From Porphyra umbilicalis (lineage: Eukaryota > Rhodophyta > Bangiophyceae > Bangiales > Bangiaceae), in NCBI GenBank assembly GCA_002049455.2, contig KV918781.1, forward strand, positions 412,156-476,155: a DNA stretch of 64,000 nucleotides, read 5' to 3'. The stretch's first letter is position 1. Each line of letters opens with the position of its first letter. The position numbers and the translations under genes are program-made. Below are positions 35,046 to 43,847 of this stretch, in pieces. The notes under the pieces are model-generated. The model saw nothing but the letters and a program-made list of their open reading frames with translations, was not told where the DNA came from and made no database searches.

Positions 35046-36326
35046 ATGAGTCAAAGCGTTGCGCAGCGCGCGCGGCCGGGCGACGCCAGGCCGAGCGGGA
35101 GTGCAGCCAACGTGTCAGGTGGCCACCGCCTTGGCGGCATTGGGGCGGTCTCTCCCCCTCCCCGGCGGCCTGCGGCGGTGACCACTGGCGTTGCGCCGAC
35201 GGGTGGCCGCCCCCCTCGACGGCGGCGGCCGCGCGAGCAGCTGGCCGGCGCCTCACGACGCGTCGGCGGAGGGAGCGCCCACCAGACGGCCAAGCGCGGG
35301 GGTGGGGGCTTCCATCCGCTCCCCACCCCGGAGCTACTGCGCTGGGACGCCCCCGTGACGCTGGCGCTGTTGCTCGGCGATGCGCAGCCGCCGCTCATTG
35401 CGGCGATTGCCGCCCAGCGGCCGCCGGGTTTGCCCCCCTCCGCACCGCTGCCGCCCACGCCGGCGGCGTCGACTGGCGACTGCGGGCGGGTGGGCTGGCG
35501 CGTGGCCGCGGCGGCGGTTGGGCGTGGGGCGGCGGCTGCCTCGACGCGCCTACCGTCGGTCGATGAGCTTGCCCGGGGCGGCACGTCTACGCTTCCGCGG
35601 CGGATGGATGACGTCGTTGAGGTGGTAGACACGTCAGACGAGGAAGAGGTCGACGACGACAGTTGGGACTCGGACAACCTTGACGCGCTGGTGGCGGCAC
35701 CGCCAGAGGACGCAGAGGCGCCGCTGCCAGTCGGCCGGCGGGAGCGAGCGTGGCCCGGCATGGCGGCGGCAATGGTGGCGTCGCTCGGCGCGCGCGGCGA
35801 CGAGCCACCGTGGCGGCCGCACCGCGACCGGCCGCCGACGGCGCCTCGCCGCTTGCCGGCCGGTCGTCCTCACACCGCGTCGCCGCGGCGGGGCGGCTCC
35901 GCCTCTGGCACCCGCCGCCGTGGCCCAGACCGCACGTGCCGCCCGTTGCTGACGTCGCCCGTCCCCATCTCCCCCATCTCCCCCGACGGTGCGGACGGCG
36001 ACGGGCAGTTGACGCAGCCCCGCGGTCGGGCGCCGGTAGCGCCCGGTAGCGCAGCGGCGGCGACGGCGGCGGCGACGGCGGGGAGTGGACCGCCGGGCCG
36101 CACGTCCGCCGCGGCAGCGGCCACCGCCGCGCGGGCGGCGGCGATTGCGCGCTTTCGCGAAAAAAAGCGGCGGGGCGACTTTTCGTCCACGACGCGCTAC
36201 GTGCGGCGGGCGGTCGAGTCGACGCGCCGCGCGCGGCTCGGCGGGCGGTTTGTGTCGCGGGACGAGTACGAGCGGCGGACGGGGGCGGCGCAGGGGTCCC
36301 AAGGAGGGGAGGAGGAGGAGGGCTAG
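35046..36326 (+). CDS. CCT-domain protein
   Basis: This is an intronless 426-residue frame from the ATG in CACCATGAG. Most of it is disordered (Ala, Pro, Gly, Arg). An acidic stretch near residue 190 (VVEVVDTSDEEE) resembles a SUMO-interacting motif. Near the C-terminus (about 365-410), AIARFREKKRRGDFSSTTRYVRRA and then LGGRFVSRDEY follow the CCT pattern of CONSTANS, COL and TOC1 (R-x-REK...F...IRY...R...GRF). CCT domains of plants act in nuclear localisation and in DNA or partner binding in light and clock signalling. The two Lys/Arg-rich blocks and the GRF are present; the spacing looks right. No B-box or receiver domain is seen. Function in this alga is inference. Confidence 0.65.
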   Translation: MSQSVAQRARPGDARPSGSAANVSGGHRLGGIGAVSPPPRRPAAVTTGVAPTGGRPPRRRRPREQLAGASRRVGGGSAHQTAKRGGGGFHPLPTPELLRWDAPVTLALLLGDAQPPLIAAIAAQRPPGLPPSAPLPPTPAASTGDCGRVGWRVAAAAVGRGAAAASTRLPSVDELARGGTSTLPRRMDDVVEVVDTSDEEEVDDDSWDSDNLDALVAAPPEDAEAPLPVGRRERAWPGMAAAMVASLGARGDEPPWRPHRDRPPTAPRRLPAGRPHTASPRRGGSASGTRRRGPDRTCRPLLTSPVPISPISPDGADGDGQLTQPRGRAPVAPGSAAAATAAATAGSGPPGRTSAAAAATAARAAAIARFREKKRRGDFSSTTRYVRRAVESTRRARLGGRFVSRDEYERRTGAAQGSQGGEEEEG

Positions 36327-36397
36327 GGGCCCGTTTGATCGGAAAGAGGTGGACGTGGGAGGTGGCGGGTGCACCCGTCGGGAGGAGTAGGTTGCTT

Positions 36398-36523
36398 CAC
36401 GATATCGTGTCATCGCGATGACGAGTCCGGTGCGGATCCGCTCCGGATTCCGGCACCTGAACGCATGCCCCTGGGACAGATATGTCTGTCCCAGGGGCAG
36501 AAGCTGAACTATCGATAGTTCAG
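36398..36523. repeat. Cluster of five different palindromes
   Basis: In 126 bases, just past the CCT gene, lie CACGATATCGTG (36398-36409), TCATCGCGATGA (36410-36421), and a 22-base palindrome centred on GCGGATCCGC with one mismatch (36426-36447). Next are 14-bp arms GCCCCTGGGACAGA / TCTGTCCCAGGGGC with a 4-base loop (36467-36498), and CTGAACTATCGATAGTTCAG (36504-36523). The first two abut exactly. Confidence 0.95.
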
Positions 36524-37456
36524 AAACAGATCAATTTAGGGAGGGCTACAAGGCCAGATGCAATGCTTATGGCCACAATTGCCTTCTTTTCGGTCGCGCC
36601 AAGCTTCCTGTGCCTTTCTAACACAACTCTGCGGATGAGCTACGAAGACAAACTCAAGGTGGAGCAGTTCCCCTGCCTCTTCACCCCCCCAGCACGTGCA
36701 AAAAAAAAGAGCATGTCTCGCGGGTGGACCGCCAGAAATCGCACGAGGGAAACGGCGTGGTCAGGCTCTGACGGCCTGCCTCGTCCTCCCCCCCCCCCCC
36801 CCCCCCCCGGTTGAAGGTGGCAAGGAAGCGCGAGTGCGAGCGATACCACCACGGCATCAGTCGCCGAGGGCATTGGCGGCACGGCTAGCGCACCACCGCC
36901 ACCAGCAAGCGTCACCACCGCCGCCGCTACCGTGGCGCCGTCCACGGCCTCACCCCCTCCCCCCCGCCGCCTGCTTCAACGCCGCCTGCTTCAACGCCGC
37001 CGCGGCGCGCTCCCTCACGGCGTCTGCCACCTGCCCCCCCCCCTCCCCCCCCCCCTCCCCGCCGCCCCCTCCCCCCCCGTCCTCGGCGGCGGCCACCACT
37101 CCCGTGGTGGTTGCCAACCCTATCGGCGCGTCGAGGGCGGCCTGCAGGTTGCAGCCGCCGCCCTCCCGCGCAAAGACGCTGATGAGGGCGCCGAGGCGAA
37201 CAGCAGACGCGAGCGGCCTCGCCACGGGGGGAGGGAAGACAGTCGAGCCAGCGACGAGAGTGACGATCAGCGGTGGGAGCACCGTGACCGGTCGTCTGAC
37301 GGCGCGAAAATGCCACCGACAAGCAGCAAAGGAATATAAACAAAAGCAGAACGCCGCAGACGTATGTAGACTCGGACGTCTCTATCCACCCGCCGCGCGC
37401 TCCACTCACTCCCCCCCCCCCCCCCCTCCCCCCTCATCAACACGCACCGCACACCC
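36524..37456. other. Intergenic with long C runs
   Basis: There are C runs at about 36787-36808 and 37411-37427 and C-rich stretches between. The last part is the 3' flank of argC. No gene is supported; open frames are Pro/Arg-rich. Confidence 0.5.
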
Positions 37457-38737
37457 CTACGGAAACACGGGCGTCGCGCCGAGCCCGTCCATCTCTGGAA
37501 ACCCACACATCACATTCATGTTTTGGATGGCCTGCCCGCTCGCGCCCTTGACAATATTGTCAATGACGCACACGAGGATGGCGCGCCCCGCCACGCGGTC
37601 GGCAACGACCGCCATGACCGCGTGGTTGGATCCCCGCACGTGGCGCGTGTGGGGCGGCGCCGCCCCCGCCGGCAGCACGTGCACAAACGGCTCCTCGTCA
37701 TACACGGCGGCGAGGCGCGCGCGCAAGTCGTCGGCCGTGACGCCCGCCGCGAGCTTGACATACATGGTCGACAGGATGCCCCGCGCGAGCGGCACCAGGT
37801 GCGGGGTAAACACCACGTCCACGGGCGCGCCGGCCGCGTCGGAGAGGCCCTGCTCAATTTCGGGCGCGTGGCGGTGCGCCGCCACGCCGTACGCCGACAT
37901 GCCGTCGGCGGCTTCGCAAAAGAGGGTGCCGACCTTGGCCGCCCGCCCCGCGCCCGTCACCCCCGACTTGGCGTCGACGATAATGTCGGCGGGGCTGATG
38001 AGGCCCGCCGACAAGAGGGGCACGAGTGGCAGCTGCGCCGACGTCGGGTAACAGCCGGGGTTGGCCACGAGCCGCGCGCCGCGCACCGCGTCGCGGGCGA
38101 GCTCCGTCAACCCGTACACGGCCTGCCGCTGGAGCTCCACCGCCGCGTGCGGCGCCCCGTACCAGGCCGCGTACGTGTCCACGTCGCGCAGCCGAAAGTC
38201 GGCCGACAGGTCGACGACGCGCACCTTGTCCAGCGGCAGCTGCGCAATAATCTTCTGCGTCGTGGCGTGGGGGAGACAACAAAAGACGACGTCGACGGCG
38301 CCCGCCTGCGCCACGGTGACCACCTCGGCGGTCGTCGTCAAGTCTGGGAGGGAGTGCACAAAGCCGCCGGGCGGGCCAAAGGCGAGGTGGGGGAAGACAG
38401 AGCCCATGGGGGAGCCCGCCGAGCGCTCCCCAGACAGCGCCACGATGGAGGTGTGGGGGTGCGACGAGAGCAGCCGCAGCAGCTCCGCGCCCGTGTAGCC
38501 CGACGCGCCGAGGATGGCCACCCGCACGGGGATGGGGGTCGTGGTGGCGGCCCCGTCGGCCACCATGACGGTCGGCGGGGGAGGGGCGGCGGTGGCGCCG
38601 CCGCCGCCCGACGGGCGGCGCGCAAGCCGGGAGGGGGGGGCGCGGGGGACGCCGCCGGGGGACGGCGCGGCGCGGCCGGCGTGCGCGCCGGCCGCCCGCC
38701 GCCAGGCGAGAGCGGGGGCGGGGATAAACGCGGCCAT
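37457..38737 (-). CDS. argC: N-acetyl-gamma-glutamyl-phosphate reductase, plastid form
   Basis: This is an intronless protein of 426 residues. It reduces N-acetylglutamyl phosphate to the semialdehyde with NADPH, the third step of ornithine/arginine synthesis. The first 60 residues (Ala, Arg, Pro, Gly, hardly any acidic) look like a plastid transit peptide. The Rossmann loop GASGYTG is at 77-83, the catalytic Cys229 lies in ANPGCYPTS, and the His in HRHAPEIEQ (288-296) follows. The mature part of about 350 residues fits the type 1 ArgC family. The frame is open upstream to 39091, but the ATG at 38737 gives the targeting peptide directly. A hAT-type element begins 290 bases upstream of the start codon. 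Confidence 0.95.
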   Translation of the reverse strand: MAAFIPAPALAWRRAAGAHAGRAAPSPGGVPRAPPSRLARRPSGGGGATAAPPPPTVMVADGAATTTPIPVRVAILGASGYTGAELLRLLSSHPHTSIVALSGERSAGSPMGSVFPHLAFGPPGGFVHSLPDLTTTAEVVTVAQAGAVDVVFCCLPHATTQKIIAQLPLDKVRVVDLSADFRLRDVDTYAAWYGAPHAAVELQRQAVYGLTELARDAVRGARLVANPGCYPTSAQLPLVPLLSAGLISPADIIVDAKSGVTGAGRAAKVGTLFCEAADGMSAYGVAAHRHAPEIEQGLSDAAGAPVDVVFTPHLVPLARGILSTMYVKLAAGVTADDLRARLAAVYDEEPFVHVLPAGAAPPHTRHVRGSNHAVMAVVADRVAGRAILVCVIDNIVKGASGQAIQNMNVMCGFPEMDGLGATPVFP

Positions 38738-39026
38738 CGTCGTGAGGGTGTGGGACGAGTCGCGAGGGGGGGGGGGACGGGTGAGGCGAGCCAGCGGTGG
38801 GGCAAGCAGCGAAGGAGAGGAAGAGACGACGACCGTGATCAAGCCCGGCGAAAAGAAAACAACTCTCTCGACCCGGCGTCCAGCGCAGCCGAGCGCGGTC
38901 CACGGCGATCGCGTGCGTTGCGCTCTGGTTGGCTCGTAGGTCGATCTGGGTGATGTGGTGTGATCCGCACCGGGGAGTGTTCCGCCCCGAGATGTGTTTC
39001 GAAACGCGATCGAGCACAGTCGAGTG

Positions 39027-40302
39027 CAGGGGTTGTCAAGCGACTTTTCCGGGAGCGTATGATAGTTGCGCGTAACATTTTGAGCGTACATACGCGGCGC
39101 TCCCAGTTTTGGAGCAGAGCCGATCTACTTTACTTCGTTTTCTAGGATATGAATATACGCGCCTCAGCAGCTGCGGCGCGACTATTTCCAATGTTCGCTC
39201 CAGGCTGAACTAGGCCGGTAAGTCCCAAAACTTGCCTATGTTATCGTTTCAATTGAGTGTCCAGAAGTAGTTCCTGGTCAAGAAATATATGCCAATATGC
39301 CTCACGACGTCTCATTATGGCCGCTGTAAGGGCGCGAAACTGGGCGACAGACTCCCTTCGTCAGATTCCAGGCACATGCGCGCAATACCCTGGCGTTCAG
39401 GGCTGTGGCGCGCTCGGCGACGCACTGACACTGGGCACGCACGCCAGCTCCATAGCCGCGAACGCGCACGGGGGCGCGTACAGCCACGATTCCGTGGCGG
39501 GGGGGGCGTGGGGCGGGAAAAGGGGTGCCGCCGCCGCCACCGCAGCGGCGGCGGCCCGCCGGCGTCGCGCGACGCCCACGGGAGGGACCGTCACTCCGTC
39601 GCGCAGCGCACCTGCGCAAGGTGGGTGGCGCCGCCGACGCGGCGCACGGGCGGGCGGGTGGGACCGACCGCCGCGCGACGGGGCGCCTCTAACCGCGCCG
39701 CTAGATGGCTTCAGATTTCGCCGACGAGCCGCCGCAACAAAAGCCGGCGAGCAGGCATGATCACCCGTGGGTCATCGTGGGCGCGTTGAACCCCAGAAGT
39801 CGCTGCGCGCGGTCGCCGCGCGCAACTCGGGGCGGTGGGGGGGGGCTGGGGGGCAGGCGCCGTCTGGGCCCTGTGACCCCCGTGGCAGGACAGTCCTTCT
39901 CAGCCGCGCAACTCCATTCGCTTTTAGCGTCATCGCGTTCCTTCCAACACTGACACGCCCTCAGATCCCTGAGGACACGAATGCAGACTGCCACCTCTGA
40001 AACGAAGAGCAAGTTCCTTGATCTAAGTATATGTGTGCATCACTACACTTTGAGAGCACCCTGTCCTAAAGGCCAGGGAAATATACGCTCAAAAGTACGC
40101 TCTTTTCCAACCGCAGGGAAGTTACTCCGTCAAACCGCATCGGCCAAAAAACCCGGAAAAAGTCGCGCTCACACACGGTAGTTCGATCTACGCACTGAAG
40201 CACTTTAGTTTCGGGCCTCAATACCATATACCCAGTCGCCCTTCAGAAAAAGATCCAATTTACTATACGCACGACAACATCATGGTCGCTTGACAACCCC
40301 TG
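39027..40302. mobile_element. Non-autonomous hAT-type element
   Basis: The 1276-bp element has perfect 18-bp terminal inverted repeats CAGGGGTTGTCAAGCGAC (39027-39044 and 40285-40302) and a perfect 8-bp target duplication GTCGAGTG (39019-39026 and 40303-40310). The CAGGGGT start and 8-bp duplication are hallmarks of the hAT superfamily. Subterminal blocks repeat in inverted orientation (GCGACTTTTTCCGGG, TTTTGAGCGTATAT types). No transposase frame is present; the interior 39257-39990 is GC-rich with low-complexity frames, and the ends are AT-richer. It was probably mobilised by an element elsewhere. Confidence 0.9.
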
Positions 40303-40310
40303 GTCGAGTG

Positions 40311-40996
40311 TACAAGTCTGGGCTCGTACGGCGTCTGCCAACTGTACTTCTCCACGGCACTGCATTGCCGTGAAGCACTGTGCGAGACCGGGTGCCCTAC
40401 GGGAACTGTGCTCTATGGGGAGTCATGATGACTCTACAGTGAGTCAAATTTTTACCTTGGCAGGGGCAGGTGGCTGTGATGAGCAGGATGAGGGGGGAAG
40501 GGGGAGGGGGGGCGCGGCGGCAACGCAGCCCCGGGTATGGCCACGGAAAATATAACCGCAGGCACCCCCCAGCCGCACGGAAGTGGGGGCAGTGAGACCG
40601 GACCACTGCTTTTTTTTTGGAGATGAGGCGCGCCAGGCATAACGACGCGAGCGTCAGCAGACTGGGGGCTCCAGAGGAAGGAAGATATTGCCGGCTGTTG
40701 GGAGGGGTGCACCGCCACCGGGCTGCGCAGAGGGACCAAGTGCAGGCCTGGGGCTGGGCACCTGGGGTGGTGCCCGAGAAAGCTGGACGGGCGGTGGCAT
40801 GCTCCAGAGCGGTTGATCACCCAGCTCATTTGGCTAGACCGAGCTGAAAGGCGATAGAATTGGATGGCATGATCGGGACTTGTGGTCGAAGGCCTTTTTT
40901 GGATTTGATCGCTGTCCGACGTTGACACGTGCCAGAGTCCCTGCGTTTAATATCAGCATAGCAGTTCGTTTTACTTCCTCCCAGTCACCCTCCTAC
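40311..40996. other. Intergenic, no gene seen
   Basis: There is mixed-composition sequence between the hAT-type element and the decayed transposase. No motif is recognised. Confidence 0.5.
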
Positions 40997-42310
40997 TCAC
41001 GCCTCATCCGTTGTAGAAAACGGCTCTCGGGTAAAAAAGATGTAGTGCCGGTCCCCGCGCGTCATACAACCCACCGAGTCTGCAATGGTCCGGGCGTCAA
41101 TGTACCTGTGTGTCCCCTCGTAGGAGGAGAAGACGTGCATGTCGCGGCGGTCCTCAGAAATCCCGTATCGCCCGTTCGGGTCTCGCTGCGAGACAATCGA
41201 CTGCATGTAAGCAAGTGCCACGGGTCCCGTCGGTCCTCAACATAGGAGGAAGTGCTGCACCAGGCCGTACGTCGACAAAGGGTACATCTCAACGGTCCCA
41301 TCGACGGCGCGGCGCCGCGCCGAGGAGTTGATGCGCACAAGAGAGGTGCGTCGACGGTTCGCGCCATTCTGGGGCTGCGAGTCGCGGGCGTTGATACGCG
41401 CCCCGTCGCACAGCTGCAGTCGGTAGAACTTGCGCGGCGTGGGGTCGGCGTCGGCCACGGCCTCGTGATGGTGCCGCAGCGCTTGCAGCTCCGCTCCATG
41501 CAGCTCTTGGTGCTTGTCGATGGGGCGGAGCACGCTGATCTCAGCAGCGTCTTCATTAGGAAGCAGCAGCTCCCAGCGGTCGGGGGCCGCGCCGCCGTAG
41601 GAGCCCGCCGCCGCCGCCCACTCTTCGGGGCACTCACGGGAGGCGAAGGCCATGCGCAACTCTGCGCGGTCGCGCTGCTCCATGGCCTCGACGAGCGCCT
41701 CATGGGGGGCGTGACCGGCTGCGGATCATCGGCGGCAGAGTCCCGATGTAGCGCTCCAACGGGAACTGCCAGTAGCATCATACTGGCCCGCACTGCCTGA
41801 TGTTTGGCACGACGTTGAGCAAGGTGGCAAACATGAAGCGGCAAACCCGCACACGCTCCAGTCGCCCGCGGTAAGCGACCTTGTAAAACGCGTCCAAAAA
41901 CTTTACGATGTCCTGCTCGGCGCTGTCTAGGTCCCCGGGTGTCAGGGGGCTAGGGCGCAGGAGCAGCCGCCCAGCACGACATAGACACATGACCATGTCG
42001 TAGAAGTCGTTCGGCACGCGGCCAAACAGTAACACCTCGGCGCCGCAGAGTAGAAAAAAGAGCCAGTCGACGGCCTTAAAGCCCGCGTGGTGCTTGTGGA
42101 TGTCTCTTAGCTGCCGCGCTTGCTGTGCCGGCACGGTGGGTGCCGCCGACCGATACTCGGCGCCCATCGTCTCAAGCATCTTGGACGGCACCACGTAGTT
42201 GTCCACCACGTCCGCCTCCGCCTCTAGAACTCCAGCAACGAGGCGCCATAGAGCCGGAACCACGTTGCACAAGAATACGTGCATCCACGCGCAGCCCGCC
42301 GCTGGGTGAT
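40997..42310 (-). pseudogene. Decayed CACTA (Tnp2/DUF4218-like) transposase, 3' part
   Basis: On the - strand a protein with the C-terminal features of CACTA Tnp2 transposases can be followed in pieces. It starts near WMHVFLCNVVPALWRL and passes through FLLCGAEVLLFGRVPNDFY and ERVRVCRFMFATLLNVVPNIRQCGPV. After a TGA stop comes YWQFPLERYIGTLP, and after a frame change at a six-C run comes HEALVEAMEQRDRAELRM. A second TGA (41239-41237) precedes a last piece with RYIDARTIADSVGCM and a stop at 40997. The catalytic N-terminal half is missing. The frame upstream, to 42485, is Pro-rich and not clearly related. Confidence 0.65.
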
Positions 42311-42813
42311 GGGGGTGAGCGGCTGCCTGCGGTCGTCGAGATTGGCCAGCGGGGGGTACGACCACCCCGAAAAAGACTGGGGGGAACGGGGAAGGGAGAC
42401 GAGTAAGCACGGCCGCCGCCGGGTCACGGCCGGTTGGGGGTGTCCTGGGCGTGCCCTGACAGCCAACACCCGGCGGTGGCGGCACTGCCGCGTCGGATGG
42501 TCAACGGCGCCCGCTAGCTGCATCACCTCGATCGGCGGCTGGCACTGCATAAATACCGCGACGACCACCGGGGAGAGGTCGCCGACCACCGAGGGAAGGG
42601 GATAGGGTAGGGGCGAGCGCGACCTTAAAGGCAGCGACGGCGCCCCACGTCCGCCGCGGGCGCCGCACCTACGGTTGGCCGCGGCGGGATATTGACGCCC
42701 AAAGTTTACAAACACTACAGTCGTTATGCGTTTTCATGGCAGGGGTGCGTCACAAAAGTAGCACCCTCTTTCAGTCCGAGATCGCGAGAGATCGCGGTCC
42801 TGAGGCTCTAGGG

Positions 42814-42851
42814 GCCATTCACCTGTAGAGCATGCTCTCCAAGTGAATGGC
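42814..42851. repeat. Hairpin with nested palindrome
   Basis: Arms GCCATTCAC (42814-42822) and GTGAATGGC (42843-42851) flank the perfect palindrome AGAGCATGCTCT (42827-42838). Just upstream, GAGATCGCG occurs twice in tandem. The rest of 42486-43055 shows no gene; a 107-residue Cys-rich frame (42847-43170) runs into the next MITE and is not trusted. Confidence 0.85.
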
Positions 42852-43058
42852 ACATAAGCGAGTAAGAGCACATCCAGCAATGTCGAGTTTTTACGCATAC
42901 GAACCTCGTTTTACCTGCAACGTGTGCCTCTCTTGTTGGTGGGAGAAGCCATGTGAAGCCTGTTGGAAGCTTGGTGGCCGGGGCCTGAAGGACTTAGATC
43001 GAGACGGGGGCTACATGTTATTCAACGGGCCACGATGGAGCCTGACGTTGGTGGGTGA

Positions 43059-43844
43059 GGCCCGTTCCGTGACATGGATCCGGGTTTGTGTTGCCCGTTT
43101 GTTACGCCACAAACCCGGCGTCACACCGGTCAGAGCATTCCGGGACATCAGGCAGGATATGGGTATGTGATGTCAATGAATGTAAGTACACAAGATAATT
43201 CAATATCTGCACTCCAATCTCAATCGTCCGCGGCTTTCTGTCCACCCGCTGGCGCACGTGTGTAGCAACATTGCTGATCGGCACGGGCGCTGCGGCGCGC
43301 ACCGTGTGGCGACACGCACCACCGCGGGTGGAGAGAGTGACTAGAGGGGCGTGCCCACACCGCGGCACCCTCTGCGTAAGCTCACACAGCTGCATCTCCG
43401 GTTGGCGTCTGACGCGGGATGGCCCCCGTCACCGGTCCCCCACAGCGCAAAAAGGTAAAGAACGTACAGGCTGTGGCGGGAAGCGGTGTGGCCGCGTACG
43501 AATACGAAAAAGCCGACTGTGTGAGCTGCTGCGTGCGGTGGGAGGAGGTGTGACCCGCGCAACTGCAGCGCAGCGGCTGCCGACGTGCGGTGAGATCACT
43601 CGACACCATTCCCTCGCCAATGCATCGGAAAACTCTTGCGTCACTCCGTCCGTGATCGATTCTAATTCTCCAGGCAGGCCATTCAGCCTGCCTCGTCACA
43701 TGGCTCCGGCCGAGTGGCGCAAGCCAGGCATGCCTGGGATCGGCATGGGCAAGTTCAGCACGTGGCAGAATTCAGCCAACCAGCGTTCGACAACGCTTGT
43801 CACAAACACCGTCACAAACACGGACCCATGTCACGGAACGGGCC
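43059..43844. mobile_element. Tourist-like MITE (PIF/Harbinger-type ends)
   Basis: Inverted repeats of about 32 bp start GGCCCGTTCCGTGACATGG (43059 onward and, inverted, up to 43844) with two mismatches. A 3-bp TGA flanks each side (43056-43058 and 43845-43847). GGCCCGTT-type ends and 3-bp duplications are typical of PIF/Harbinger MITEs, although TWA is the usual target. The 786-bp interior has no transposase. Confidence 0.7.
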
Positions 43845-43847
43845 TGA

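Noticed and set aside
42847-43170. 107-residue Cys-rich protein (CNVCLSCWWEKPCEAC)
   Set aside because: Its second half is MITE terminal sequence, so the frame is probably accidental.
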